Shown piece after piece: positions 54,101 through 64,000 of a stretch of DNA of 64,000 bases. A program made the translations under genes and the position numbers. Position 1 is the stretch's first letter. Every line of letters starts with the position of its first letter. The notes under the pieces are model-generated. The model did not search any database. It was not told the origin of the DNA and worked only from the letters and a program-made list of their open reading frames with translations. This stretch comes from Dreissena polymorpha. Taxonomy: Eukaryota > Mollusca > Bivalvia > Myida > Dreissenidae. Location: positions 74,406,536 to 74,470,535 of the forward strand of contig NC_068366.1 in assembly GCF_020536995.1 (NCBI RefSeq), read 5' to 3'.

Positions 54101-57100
54101 TGACCAATATTTGATCATTAGATTTAAGACCATAATGTAATATGTCGAAAAATTAAAACAAAACTCTCTAGTTAAAAATACAATGGTTTAAACTTAAATA
54201 ATGCCCATTTTGACTCATACACTTTGATTAGTGACGTATATTCATGTCAAGTACTAGTTACACTGTCGAATTATTAACTGTATTTAATCCCTTATTGAAA
54301 GAAAAGAATTCTGATGAAATGTAACAATATTAAAATGTTTTTCCAGCAAACACACTTCTGGAAGTAATTCTGAAGAGTTTCACCGTCTTGCTTTAAAGGG
54401 AGACAATCTCAACATGCACAACAGGACAACAGCCACCATGGTTATATACCTTGCTACATTTACATTTAAACACCTCCGCAACCACCTGTAAAAATGGAGC
54501 ACACACAATCTGATAACAAAGGGTAGATATTCCCTAGAATAACATGAGCTATCTCAATGCCCCTTTGAAAGTGTAATGTATATTTTCTGTAAATCACCTG
54601 ATGTACATGTAGCTAAAGCGTCTTTGATAACCGTGCATGCTGTCAAAACACACTTCTTGACATTATAAGCTGCATACAAAAAAAAGAACATAAGAATTTT
54701 ATTTATTGGAAATCTCAGTTGAATATTTAAAAAGTACTAAATAAAACATATTTTTTTATTACACAACTTTATTGGTCAAATATGAACATGATTACATAAA
54801 TATCAAAATTTAATGTTAAGCATTGAAACTCATTTTCAAACAAATAACCAAGCAAGAAAGTGTTAGTAAAAGTACATCTATGGACATGAGACTTACACAG
54901 CTTTTGTTAACATTCAAACAAAATTATAACATCTCGGATAGCTATGTGTAAATAAAAGACAAACAATGACAGCATTAGTAATAAGAAGCTCTAAATCTTA
55001 TCTGGCACAAAAACTTAAAGCACTAAAAGCGGTTAACACTAACTATAATAAAATTAAGCACATGATGAGTTAATCTTTTACACTATTGAAAAAGGGGCTA
55101 TTTATTTAATGGTGGGGCATGGGATATGAGAGGAGAAGTATTTTACTAGAACATATTCATACAGAAAGACTATTAAACTGAATATATATTGTACACATGG
55201 AAAGTATGAATGAAATCAGCATGGCAACTAGCACCCTCACAATACCTTTTTTCATACAGCCGTTTTTTTAAACAATCAAGGAACTAAAAATAATGCTATC
55301 GTAATGATTTTATCAAAATGTTCAGAATTTAACAAAAACAGGCATATGTCTTTTTAAGGGAACTGTCTAGTATAAACTTTTTGGCACAAACAGAAGTGTT
55401 GGTGGAGTGTAACCCTAAGAGAGTATTGTGAGAGTGCCTTAGAAAGGAGAATACAGCGGTGCAATGTGTCATGCATTCAATACAAGCATATTTGTTGCTG
55501 TTCACCTACTCGAATATAAATATTTGAGTCGTGTCGAAGACGGGTGACCTAGGAAGGCATAAAGATAATCTAAATAACAGGGGAAAAGTCAAATATATCA
55601 CAATTAGATTTGAATTAAGGACATTTATTCAACACTAGTATATTATTTCCGCCTTAACAACTGTTTAAGTTAATTAACAATTGTGAAATTTCTCTTCTAC
55701 TATTGCTAGTAAAAATTAACATACCTATTTTAACATTTTTTCTAAATGTTCTTATCTTAAGTTTCACACGCAAGAATGTTTAAAGGATAAAACATATGGT
55801 ACAAAGCAACGAAAACCAAAACAGCAATACAAGTTTGTAGCAAAAAAAACTCATGCACTAATTACAAAAAAAGTAACAAGCACACTTTCTTATATTTTAA
55901 AACAGAAGTTTGAAATTATAAAACATAAAACATCTATTAACTTTTGGCTTTTTCCTGGTTTATCTAAGGTCCCATTAAATGTATACATTCCTAAAGCAAA
56001 ATATTTATACAAAATCCGAATTTGATTCCCCACCACCAATTTCCCCAAAACATATTTAAATTTTATATTTAAAGAAGTATATAATTAATATGTATATGCT
56101 TTTGTTCTAATTTGAATTAATATAAAGAGTTATGAAATAAGTATTTCCCAAATCAGTGAACTTTTCGCAAGGGAAATATTCCCAATTTTTAAATTGCAAT
56201 TTCTCCAAAATTGGCAGGAAAAAGCCTGAGCTTACGTAATACAACAAGTTCCCTTATTTGATTTCAAATATAGATGCAAATTATGTGTCAGTACCAAGCA
56301 CTATTTGCATGTATATTGCATGTATATTTTAAATAAAATTGAGGAAATTTGTTGCAAGAACAATGAATTTAACAATAAATGTTCATTTTCCCTTTTGAAA
56401 GGGCTAACTAGTTGTTGTTTTTTTTTCTCAAATATTCTGCCATTCCACACACTTTCCTGAAAGCGCCTACACATTGAACAAGATCATATACATTATTTAA
56501 GAAAGCAAGTAGTTTTTTTCTTAACAAAACAAAGCACCACAGTCCAAACTAAATATGCCCCCAACTTTTTCTGAAATCATGCAAACCCCAAAAGGATGTT
56601 AAACTTTACACGACGCCAAGCCAACTCCCGTTACCTTTGTTCGCTGGAGTTTTGTAATGCGAGCTTCCACCCCAGTTTTGAGGTCGATGGGCACCGCAAA
56701 CACGTCAACGTAGTGGTCCATGAGGAATGCGACGAGTTGAATCACAAGCTGGTCATCCATCTCGCCCTCATCATGGCAACACAGCACGGCGCGGGAAAAC
56801 GTCTCCAGTAACTGCAAGTGATAACATACCTGTTCAATGCTGATATTTAAATCTCTACAGCAGAACATGGTAAATCGTCTCGAGTTATTTTGGCAAAACA
56901 ACTCCAGTAATTGCAAGTGAAAACATGCATTATAAATGCTGATAGCAATAGGGCTTCGGAAGGGAATGGTAAACCTTGATAAATCATCTATAGTGATTTT
57001 GGTACAATAGGCTTTCTAAAATTGATATTAATTTTGATTATGTCATGGTATTTTTGTCCCAAAGTTACAATAATGCATTCATGGATTTACAAAGGCACAA

Positions 57101-60100
57101 ACAACAAGATCATCGGTACTCATTTCGTCCATTATGAAGTTTTTAGTAAGCAAATATTGCAGACATTTTGTAAGATTTATTTTTGAAATGGACATTTTAT
57201 GCTTAATATTATAAATAAATGCAATAGTCTTACAAATAATCTCAATGGCTGCGTCTTGTCCAATACAAGCTTATCATTGGTAGCCATCTTGTTGATGAGT
57301 CGCAGCAGCAGATGCAGACGCCGCCTGTTTGCTGGTGGTAGCAGCAGACACACTAGCTGTAGTGCCTTCACGATACGCTCTGTGCAGTCGTCCATCGTCA
57401 GGCCTACAACAACACAAATATTTAGTTAACAAACTTTAGCATAAGAACGAATATTTTGTTAGGAACAGAATAATTTACATTATGTATATAACTTAATTAA
57501 AGAACAAAATAATGTACTCTATACAAATATGCATGTAATTATCATGTACGTTTAAATTGTATAAATCATAAAAAAATTATGTTTTGTTATTTAAGAAAAC
57601 CCGTTACTAACGAATTATAAAATCATATGGTAATAAAGCATGTTAAAAGCGATTGCGTGCTTGGCTCTTGCAGGGATGCACATTTAATGCCCAAAACAAA
57701 ATGGTGCAGTTTGCATATCAACAAATCAATACGTAAAGAAATAAATCTGAATCTTAGAAATCAATACGTAAAGAAATAAATCTGAATCTTAGAAATCAAT
57801 ACGTAAAGAAATAAATCTGAATCTTAGAAATCAATATGTAAAGAAATAAATCTGAATCTTAGAAATCAATATGTAAAGAAATAAATCTGAATCTTAGAAA
57901 TCAATACGTAAAGAAATAAATCTGAATCTTAGAAATCAATACGTAAAGAAATAAATCTGAATCTTAGAAATCAATATGTAAAGAAATAAATCTGAATCTT
58001 AGAAATCAATACGTAAAGAAATAAATCTGAATCTTAGAAATCAATATGTAAAGAAATAAATCTGAATCTTAGAAATCAATACGTAAAGAAATAAATCTGA
58101 ATCTTAGAAATCAATACGTAAAGAAATAAATCTGAATCTTAGAAATCAATATGTAAAGAAATAAATCTGAATCTTAGAAATCAATACGTAAAGAAATAAA
58201 TCTGAATCTTAGAAATCAATACGTAAAGAAATAAATCTGAATCTTAGACTTAACATTAAGATTATGTAAGTTGCACTCCATGAAGGTACATGTAGTTCAT
58301 ATCTAAACTTGGCAAGAAGTAAATGATGATGATTCGATTCTTGTATTTAAGTGTACATTCATCAATAGTATAAATGCAAACTAAGGCAGTGGACTAGATC
58401 CGTGTTTAATAGATAAATGCACAAAACATTACCATACAAAAAAAACACTAGTAATTCTCCAAATATTTCATATGCAAATCAGACATTAAGTTAACCCTTT
58501 CCTTCCAAGAAGCAAAGTGAGAATGGCTAAATGCAAACAGCATAAAACCAGAACTTCCTGCTAGCAACTCAGGCTTTTCAGGTTGTATGCTGTTTGCTGC
58601 TCATCAGTATCTTTGTGTTGGAAATAAAGCCTACAAAACTTGAATCTAGTAATAAAGGTCTTTCATTTATATTAACTACAAGCGCCTCAAAATGTGTATC
58701 TGAGCAGGAAAGGGTTTATGTTTTAAGCAGTAAGCAGTACATACTATCATCACTCTCCCTTATCCGGCCCTGGCATTGTTTCTGCAGCTCGTTCTCAATT
58801 GGGGGAGCTGCCCCAACGAGATCTGACAGGCTTAAGCTCCGCCCATTCCCGACCTCTTTGCCCCCAGGCCCTCCCTTAGAGCTCCCATCTGAGACCGATG
58901 ATAAGTTTTTAATCCCAGGGTCAGGACGTTCTACAACAGACTTCCTATGGGGTGCATGCAATGATGCCGTCGAGAGAGATTTTTTCCGTTTAAAAAACGA
59001 TGGTCGTTTGGATGCGTCTATGACTGGCTCGTGGGTTTTGGGGTATTTGGATTCTGGGTAAAGGGCATCAAAGCTAGGTGGGCGATTATGGATGGGCGGT
59101 TTACTGCGATACTTCTCAGATCGGTCCACATATCCCGCTGTGCAAGACTCAGTACGGTTTACGGCTGGCAGGCGAGAAACAGGCGTGTCATAGGATGAAC
59201 TGTCAGAGGAAGATCTTGAGTAAACACCCACTGTACATCCATAAGAACTGTCATCATTTAAACCATAACCTGTACTACACCGTCTTGCGGAATTCTTATC
59301 TTTCTTAGATTTCCTATCTCGTATTGACGGCCCTCTGTTGAACAAGTTGTGCATCGAGTGACGCAAAGAAGTCTTTCGAAAAAACGAAGAACCGGTGCTG
59401 GATGGAGATATATCTGATTCAAAATGAGTCTCAACCGGAGTGTGATGGGACTGGTTTCTGCTGTCCTCATGGTTATAGTCTGTTGCAATCCCATCGCCAT
59501 AAAAAACCCGTGTCACAGTTTGATTGTCAGGCCCAAAAGCTGTCTCAAACCTCGTCAAAGGAAGACCATCTCCATTAGGACTTGTCCGACTGTTTTCGTG
59601 AACTGGATGAATGGGCGAAAGATCAAGAATGTTCGTTGCACTGGAATAGCCTTCAGAAGCATCTTGGCACTCTGTCAATGGTTTATAACGTCTCGTTAAA
59701 GTCATGAGCAAATTTTCAACAGATTTGAAGGAGATTAGCGTCTTGGGTGTGGAGTTAAAGTATTCATTGTTAGTCGGATAAGCTGAAGAAGAGCCTTTGA
59801 AATATGGCTCAACACCAGGGTGAGATTTTCCGTGATTGGTTGCTTTTACTGCACAAAGGCACACGCAGCAAATGTCAATGTCGTTATATAAAGGCGAACA
59901 GAAATAAGTCAACGTTGTTACAGCCAGGTGAATATTACGTTGTTAGAAAAATGGCGTGTCAGGATGTCCAAGATGTCAACAGGTGATGAAATGAAAGAAA
60001 ACGTACAACAAATGTTAGTTAAAATTTGTGATTTAAACTCAAAAGCAATATTGGAAAGATTTATATATACATGCCGGGTTATAAAAGCAATTATAGAAAG

Positions 60101-62621
60101 ATTAATAAATAAACATGGGTTTTTAAACATGCATGCTGTAACAATGTAAGTAAAGAACAATGTTAATAATGTGAATAGGACATATGCAAATAAAATCAGT
60201 TTTAAATTATTTTGAAAACACATATAAATTTTCATTAGATAAAATGGTGCATGGCTTAATATACACATGTTCAAAATGTCTTAATTCATTTACATATCCG
60301 CACAAAAACAGTATCACTTAGATCAACATAAACAAACAAAAAAAATTTATTGTGACAGGAAACAATAAAATGCATACCAAAAATACTTTTAAAAACAACA
60401 AAACAAAGCACTGATTAGCCTTGAGAACGGACAGTCAAAAACTTTAATTAATAATAAAAATAAGACCAAATATGAAGAACTCACCAAACACATTTGTTAT
60501 CACTTCGTACATATTGTATGTCATTAAGGGTTCCTTTAGGCCGCAAAAATAGTCCTTCACTACACGAAAAACATCTTTCTCAAAACCGGGATAGTTCGGA
60601 AGATTTTCGTCTGTCTTGTCTGGCCCTAAACAGGATAGATAAGCCATGAAAAATTATCTTGACAATTGTCATCATTTGTTACTGCTGGCCATGAGTAATT
60701 ACACACGCATCTTAATTTATCACTTTATATTATGCCTTGTCCTTGCAAACTAAAAGACGGTGTAACACAGGGAACCTTCATTTCTTTTCAATGTTAACAA
60801 TCATAAAATTGTCTAAATAGCACAAATTTTAGAAGTGTTATTATTTAAAAATTCATTTTATTTAAATTTGATAATTGAAAATATCTGATCAATACTTACA
60901 GTAGGCCAAACATTTCATTGCTGATAATGCCCAGTGTGGTAGTTGATCTGAAAGAAAAACATTTGACCTCATTATCATTTTAATGATGTCATGAAATTGG
61001 ACTGCATACAAAGATTAAATCAAAATGAGTTGACAAAAACATGAAAAATATTTATACAAATTATCACTTACTACTGGATCTATGCTAAGATCAATTAAGC
61101 ATGCAGAGAAAAGTGTGAATGTGATAAATATTGAGCAATTATATGTGTAATACAGTATGAACTTTTCTTCAGAATTAAAAATGCACAAAGCTTTATATGC
61201 ATATTTTAGACAATCTCAAAGCTTTCAGAATATTTTTTGGAAGTAAATTTTATGTACCAGTACCTTTCGGGTCTATATTGGTGACGACACCACTCTTGTT
61301 GATGTAGAGACAGTTGTGCATGATGTTGCGACCGCTGACATATCGCGGCTCAATGATGTCATCAAGGCCTTGAACACCAAGAATCTTCTCAAGGCTATAC
61401 AAATGAATGACATTATCTATTATTAAGAAGCAATATTAATCTAATATTTCTGAGATGTCATGAAAATTCTCCTGCCCATGATCCCATTCACATGGGCTAT
61501 TGATTTAACTTCTCTGTTATTGAAATTTTACTTAGACACAATTTTTTTAAGTTCATCTTCCCCTGAATAAACAGATGTAGAGATAATTTTTTTATGAAAT
61601 ATAAAAATATGAATAACAATGTCCTTTGAATTTGATGGACTTGAAAAAATAACTTTGCAAATGCTTTATTCTTTATTTTTAAATGAGCACTTATTTAACT
61701 GTTTCAAGGATTATTGATTCAATTTAAACAATAAATTTCAGCGTTTTCACATCCAAAAGATTACACATTAGTCAGTTGGTTTGGTAATAACCATAACAAA
61801 TACAACACCTTTCAAATGTAAGCAATTTCCACTGCTCTTCAATTTCTTGCGCTGTAAGCGGCTTGGTCACAAAATGACACTCTGGCAATGTCGTCTTGTT
61901 ATCATGCAATGATGGCAATGAGGACATGCGGTCGAAATCAAGCTTGACTGGTTCCGCATGACTGGTTTTCTCCTCTGTATGACGACGCAGGTTAGCAAGT
62001 TTAAGGTTGTTTCGCAGAGCGATGGGTGTGCGGATCGATTTTGACGGTGATGCAAGGGTGAGTCTGGAAAAAATGTACGGACTTCAGCTAAAAGCGTCAA
62101 ATACAGACATAAAATGAAAATGTCTATTAATAAGAGCGCCAATAAGGTCATTGACACAAGTTATTTGTGAAGAAAAACTGTTTTAAACATGGTATATCCA
62201 TGAATTGGCTCTGAAGAGATAGTTTCACAACTAAAATTTTGCATGTTTAGTCAGATTGAGATTGAGAAAAGGATGTTTCATTTATTTTCAGATTTCGCTG
62301 CCATGAAATTTTACAGATATGTAAAATCAGGCATATTTGTTGGATCTTAAATATGTAAAGTTCTAATTTTTTTCAAAAAACTTGAAAAGTTCTATAAGTG
62401 TTCAACAATTTAGGTTGGTTTCACAGCATACATTTTGTTCTGCTAAAAGGTCTAATCACTTAATATACATGTAAAATCGCTACCCAACAGTCATTATTCT
62501 AATGCCAAACCTGAAGAGCCTGCTGCTGTCTGTAAACTCGCCCCGGTTGTGTTTGGGTCCCCGTACATCCTCAAACAGCCGAGATTTGTGGAGCTTCTTC
62601 AGCAGTTGTACGGCCTGAGCT
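48001..62621 (-). CDS. DEPDC1: DEPDC1-like protein, ten exons, 5' end outside window
   Basis: Exons 62621-62511, 62063-61809, 61394-61264, 60947-60900, 60625-60485, 59848-58745, 57403-57234, 56811-56635, 49045-48872 and 48141-48001 join in frame (2452 nt, about 816 residues) with gt/ag at each junction. In order they encode the end of a DEP domain (QAVQLLKKLHKSRLFEDVRG). A RhoGAP-like domain follows (LEKILGVQGLDDIIEPRYVS, DQLPHWALSAMKCLAYWP, NYPGFEKDVFRVVKDYF). Then come a 368-residue Ser-rich, basic linker and a conserved C-terminal module (LQLVCLLLPPANRRRLHLLL, FSRAVLCCHDE, LEEIIQDNSM, FQKMHPDIYLRRFP). This order matches vertebrate DEPDC1, a cell-division-associated protein. The long linker favours DEPDC1 over the shorter DEPDC1B. 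The GAP activity of this family is doubtful. The first part of the DEP domain must lie beyond 64000 or in exons I could not see. Confidence 0.9.
48872..49045 (-). CDS. DEPDC1: DEPDC1-like penultimate exon
   Basis: Acceptor tgcccctcag| and donor aaacag|gtacag; phase 0 at both ends, 58 codons. IRYASEDPATLHYCQKVSLD, then QQALATLLEEIIQDNS and KEKKKRLKQ, matching the conserved ELLENIIKN..L..KEKRKKLKQ block. Confidence 0.93.
49100..49300. mobile_element. Two palindromic MITE fragments (gtccctaattagc family)
   Basis: Two adjacent imperfect palindromes: agtgttgtctccgattagcc with gtttatcggggaaaacact, and agtgtcgtccctaattagct with ggttaatctgggacaacact. They share sequence with the MITE at 974-1060, including the atgcattaaac tail. 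Located in the DEPDC1-like intron just upstream of the penultimate exon. Confidence 0.55.
49310..49810. repeat. Tandem repeat of about 160 bp, three units
   Basis: Units share gacttctacagtgttaacaa, ggttttactatgtccatata, aggaaaactgcc, cagctgagatattattc and aaatgttttgaccaag. Diverged. Probably the core of another HINE-like element whose ends I could not identify. Confidence 0.65.
49999..50240. mobile_element. Hairpin MITE (TTAACCC...GGGTTAA family), copy 1
   Basis: The ends ttaaccctataccaa and agtgggaaagggtaa are inverted. The interior carries gcaaacagcataaaacc and ggtttaatgctgtttgc as a hairpin. Two more copies sit in other introns of this gene (53687-53912, 58491-58717). Confidence 0.65.
50436..50726 (+). 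mobile_element. HINE-like repeat, family F1, truncated
   Basis: Begins aacaagagatgtgtttgtca, then caatgctccctattgc and the gaccttgaaggatgaccttg core. It lacks the distal microsatellite and closing inverted repeat because the next F1 copy starts at 50727. Confidence 0.75.
50727..51012 (+). mobile_element. HINE-like repeat, family F1
   Basis: Complete: aacaagagatgtgtttgtca, atgccccctttt, core, gaatgacagacagacaggcc, then gatccgggggcataaaaat. Inverted ends atgcccc/ggggcat. Confidence 0.8.
51013..51222 (+). mobile_element. HINE-like repeat, family F1, 5'-truncated
   Basis: Core gaccttgaaggatgaccttg through atcttcaatattgcaaaag to a variant end, ttcgaagaaggtgccataaa. It directly follows the complete copy, so this is either a tandem insertion or an extra core unit. 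Confidence 0.7.
51657..52470 (+). mobile_element. HINE-like repeat, family F3, about five core units
   Basis: Opens aacaagaaagccatgatggc with a GCCAT/ATGGC hairpin, then ctgaatcgctcacctg. It closes agggacaggtgagctaaaaa, so gctcacctg and caggtgagc are perfect inverted repeats. Between are about five units of 150 bp (tcaagataaacattctgacc, acctctactgtctacacaag, ttttgaccctagatgaccca). The frames on the minus strand across it are repeat artefacts. Confidence 0.8.
52471..52780 (+). mobile_element. HINE-like repeat, family F4
   Basis: Opens aaaacgagagctgtccccat and aggatgactcatgccccc, and closes ccttcgggggcatgaaaa. The atgccccc/gggggcat ends are inverted; a TCC-ccata-GGA hairpin sits near the start. 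The core has gttcaaggtcaaggtcac and two copies of gagcatttttcgaaaccta-like sequence. It abuts the F3 element. Confidence 0.75.
52898..53172 (+). mobile_element. HINE-like repeat, family F1
   Basis: aacaagagatgtgtttgtaa, atcccccctactg-like start, gaccttgaaggatgacctag core, gacagacagactaatggacg run, and a worn closing end, cttcagaggcataataaa. Confidence 0.75.
53687..53912. mobile_element. Hairpin MITE (TTAACCC...GGGTTAA family), copy 2
   Basis: Ends tttaccctttcccactta and taagtgggaaaggattaa. The hairpin core gcaaacaaaacaaaacctga pairs imperfectly with ctggttttatgctgtttgc, with an exact gcgagt-actcgc tip. In the 7.6-kb intron of the DEPDC1-like gene. Confidence 0.7.
53913..56634. other. Intronic sequence without recognised features
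   Basis: Remainder of the large intron between 49046 and 56634. AT-rich; no coding or repeat structure supported. Confidence 0.6.
56635..56811 (-). CDS. DEPDC1: DEPDC1-like exon (C-terminal module)
   Basis: Acceptor cacttgcag| and donor acaaag|gtaacg; phase 0 in and out, 59 codons. LLETFSRAVLCCHDEGEMDD, then QLVAFLMDHYVDVFAVP and LKTGVEARITKL, matching the family's TFSRCVLCC and SFLMDHH blocks. Plus-strand and longer minus-strand frames here are read-through. Confidence 0.93.
57234..57403 (-). CDS. DEPDC1: DEPDC1-like exon (LLLPPANRR block)
   Basis: Acceptor gttgtag| and donor attattt|gtaaga; phase 1 in, phase 0 out. LTMDDCTERIVKALQLVCLL then LPPANRRRLHLLLRLINKMA. This is one of the best conserved stretches of DEPDC1 proteins. 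Confidence 0.93.
57724..58248. repeat. 35-bp satellite, 15 near-identical copies
   Basis: The unit tctgaatcttagaaatcaat plus acgtaaagaaataaa repeats 15 times. As far as I can read, the only variable site is the C of acg, which is C or T. The order of states from 57731 onward is C C C T T C C T C T C C T C C. Located in the intron between the linker exon and the LLLPPANRR exon. Confidence 0.95.
58491..58717. mobile_element. Hairpin MITE (TTAACCC...GGGTTAA family), copy 3
   Basis: Ends ttaaccctttccttcc and caggaaagggttta; interior hairpin gcaaacagcataaaacc with ggttgtatgctgtttgc. It stops about 27 bases short of the end of the large linker exon on the intron side. Confidence 0.7.
58745..59848 (-). 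CDS. DEPDC1: DEPDC1-like large linker exon
   Basis: Acceptor tttgtgcag| and donor gatgata|gtatgt; phase 1 in and out, 368 residues. The start includes FKSVENLLMTLTRRY, matching the NSFKSTECLLLSLLHRE segment of vertebrate DEPDC1. The rest is rich in Ser, Arg and Lys (RKTSLRHSMHNLFNRGPS, KRPSFFKRKKSLSTASLH), likely disordered and phosphorylated. The frame extends upstream to a Met at 59912 and downstream past the donor, but both are intronic. Confidence 0.93.
59849..60484. other. Intron of the DEPDC1-like gene, no recognised features
   Basis: AT-rich. Frames of 60-118 codons here show no domain. The smaller introns at 60626-60899, 60948-61263, 61395-61808 and 62064-62510 likewise hold nothing I can support. 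Confidence 0.6.
60485..60625 (-). CDS. DEPDC1: DEPDC1-like exon (end of RhoGAP-like domain)
   Basis: Acceptor ctgtttag| and donor gtgtttg|gtgagt; phase 1 in and out. WPDKTDENLPNYPGFEKDVF then RVVKDYFCGLKEPLMTYNMY and EVITNVF. Matches Y.GFERDVF..IADYFLDLPEPLLTF of the family. Confidence 0.93.
60900..60947 (-). CDS. DEPDC1: DEPDC1-like microexon
   Basis: 48-nt exon with acceptor ctttcag| and donor ctact|gtaagt; phase 1 in and out. DQLPHWALSAMKCLAY, near-identical to the family's DDLPHWVLSAMKCLANW. Too short for routine gene finding. Confidence 0.93.
61264..61394 (-). CDS. DEPDC1: DEPDC1-like exon (RhoGAP-like domain)
   Basis: Acceptor tgtatag| and donor gaaag|gtactg; phase 2 in, phase 1 out. 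LEKILGVQGLDDIIEPRYVS then GRNIMHNCLYINKSGVVTNI. Matches LQTILGVPSLEEVINP in relatives. Confidence 0.92.
61809..62063 (-). CDS. DEPDC1: DEPDC1-like exon (between DEP and RhoGAP-like domains)
   Basis: Acceptor ttttccag| and donor tgaaag|gtgttg; phase 2 in and out. LTLASPSKSIRTPIALRNNL through FDRMSSLPSLHDN to LTAQEIEEQWKLLTFE. The last block corresponds to LSQEDVEEVWRYV of vertebrate DEPDC1. Confidence 0.9.
62511..62621 (-). CDS. DEPDC1: DEPDC1-like exon (second half of DEP domain)
   Basis: Acceptor catgtcag| and donor ttcag|gtttgg; ends in phase 2. QAVQLLKKLHKSRLFEDVRG then EFTDSSRLFR, matching TIQLLRKFLKNHVIEDIKG...QLFRF of the DEP domain. The acceptor could alternatively be two bases further in. 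The preceding DEP exon is not visible. Confidence 0.88.
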
Positions 62622-62847
62622 CTGACATGAAGGGAGACATTGATCATTAATAAGGCATAGTTTTACTTCTGGAGGGATGGGGCCGGGGTCCTTCCTGGAG
62701 AAATATTTATAAAGAACAGCAGCTTTATATTGAAAATACTTAACTTATGAATATCTAGCTGATTAAAAAAAAAATCATTATTAAGAAAGAAAACAGTGTT
62801 TGTTTTTAGCATATAACTACTTGCTTACTGAAATTAACATTAAAAAG

Positions 62848-63393
62848 AGCTTGTCACAGTAGTGCCAAATCCCCGCCAAAATGGGTTTGCTTGTATGACA
62901 ACATTTGTTTTAGAGAGTAGAATAATATTTGTAAAAACAAATAAAGGGAGATCATTCATTATGCTCCAGACACAAATTTACTTTGAAATTAAATAAAGGA
63001 TTATAATTCAAACACTTAGGTAGATAGAGTTATGGTTCTTAGTCACTGCACTTACGGACAAAATTTACTTTGAAGTTATATAAAAGAGGAGATAATTCAA
63101 AAACTAAGGTAGACAGAGTTATGGTTCTTAGTCACTGCACTTTTCCTACTTGCCATCTGTTTATATTTCAAGTTTCAAGTAAATCCCTTCAGTAGATTTA
63201 GAGTTATGCTTCGGACAAAAATTTACTTTAAAATTATATAAAAGGGGAGATAATTCAAAAACTAAGGTAGATAGAGTTATTGTTCTTGGTCACTGCTCCG
63301 GACAAAGTTTCAGCCGGCGGACAGACAGACAGGACCAATTACTATATCAGTATATCCCCTCCGAAATTTTTTTCGGCGGGGATAACAAAATAT
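62848..63393 (+). mobile_element. HINE-like repeat, family F2, about three core units
   Basis: Starts aagagcttgtcacagtagtg and ccaaatccccgcc; ends ttcggcggggataacaaa. Core units as in 41733-42686, then cggacagacagacaggacca. It lies upstream of the first visible DEPDC1-like exon, probably in the intron that interrupts the DEP domain. Confidence 0.75.
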
Positions 63394-63495
63394 TTTTTTA
63401 ATCTAAGGGCAAATATGTACTTTTTGCTGGAGTAAAGAGGAAAAATTTGACCCTAAATATATACAAAAATATGCCCTGATTATGCAACTCTGTTT

Positions 63496-63551
63496 ATTCA
63501 TTAATGAAGATTATCATTTTTACGCATTAATGAAGATTATCATTTTTACGA
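63496..63551. repeat. Short tandem duplication of 28 bp
   Basis: attaatgaagattatcattt plus ttacg occurs twice in a row. The rest of 63394-64000 is AT-rich with nothing recognised. Confidence 0.75.
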
Positions 63552-64000
63552 CTTCTATTGAGAGAAGCAGTTTACATTTTAATTTAATATGGTTACAGGT
63601 ACAACTTCAAGACATGATTTGAACGCAACATAGACATGCACTGAACACAAATGTGAATACTTTATATTTATACTTTACGGCTGTTAAAAAGTATATAAAT
63701 TATATTTCAGTGAACCAACAAGTATTTTCTCTTTCTTTTTACCATTTTGTGATATTGATTTGTCATTGTTCCCATTTCACAATTCTAAGTACATACTTTG
63801 TGCACTTAAGAACACCATCTTAAATTTAAAGAATCATAATATTTTTTATATTAATTTTCACAAAATTAATGCTTAGAATTGCTTTAAACAGATTTCATGT
63901 AAGTGCAGTACAATCAATGAAAATGTGCATGCTTCTGAAAATAACTTTAGTAGCCCTGCTAATTATTTAAATAAATGATAAGTATCATATGCCGAGTATT

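Noticed and set aside
57724-58248. A CRISPR-like array
   Set aside because: Units are contiguous 35-bp repeats with no spacers, and the setting is a eukaryotic intron.
58594-59061. 155-codon plus-strand frame
   Set aside because: Antisense to the DEPDC1-like linker exon, which has matching splice phases and family similarity.

Overview
The window looks like nuclear DNA from a bivalve mollusc. It is AT-rich, has small exons split by long introns, and is full of dispersed repeats of the kind common in heterodont clams and mussels: elements rich in the phrase 'gaccttgacc' with trailing 'gacagacggac' runs, palindromic MITEs, and a tRNA-derived SINE. Dreissena is my best guess at genus, from memory of these repeats; the sequence alone does not prove it.

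Two protein-coding genes can be assembled exon by exon, and both are consistent in reading frame across every junction. The first (+ strand, 10219-36732, seven coding exons, 447 residues) is a Golgi-type carbohydrate sulfotransferase of the CHST15 (GalNAc4S-6ST) family, with an N-terminal membrane anchor and both PAPS-binding motifs. The second (- strand, 62621 down to 48001, ten coding exons, about 816 residues, 5' end outside the window) is a DEPDC1 homologue: the end of a DEP domain, a RhoGAP-like domain, a long serine-rich linker and the conserved C-terminal module. The genes are convergent, with about 11.3 kb of repeat-rich DNA between their stop codons. I see no functional link between them.

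Layout. 1-10218: mostly AT-rich, with a truncated mobile element, small tandem repeats, a SINE-like tRNA head and a CpG-dense patch. 10219-36732: the sulfotransferase gene. Intron 1 holds an antisense tRNA-Phe-like gene with an apparent 17-nt intron, plus a TTAA-flanked element with a tRNA-like core. Intron 5 (10.8 kb) holds a 7.5-kb element with inverted arms of about 2 kb that sits inside a 43-bp minisatellite. Intron 6 holds a three-level nest of TTAA-flanked elements. 36733-48000: convergent intergenic DNA with a SINE, a LINE fossil nested inside another element, and several tandem-core repeats. 48001-62621: the DEPDC1-like gene, whose last-exon tail has been amplified into a minisatellite and whose introns carry MITEs, Helentron/HINE-like repeats and a near-perfect 35-bp satellite. 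62622-64000: repeats only.

The most unusual items are the family of TTAA-flanked, inverted-repeat-ended elements enclosing a class II tRNA-like unit with intact pol III boxes and a T-run, the 7.5-kb inverted-repeat element, the intron-bearing tRNA-Phe, and the minisatellite made from the 3' end of a coding exon. At least five apparently unrelated repeat families also share one architecture.
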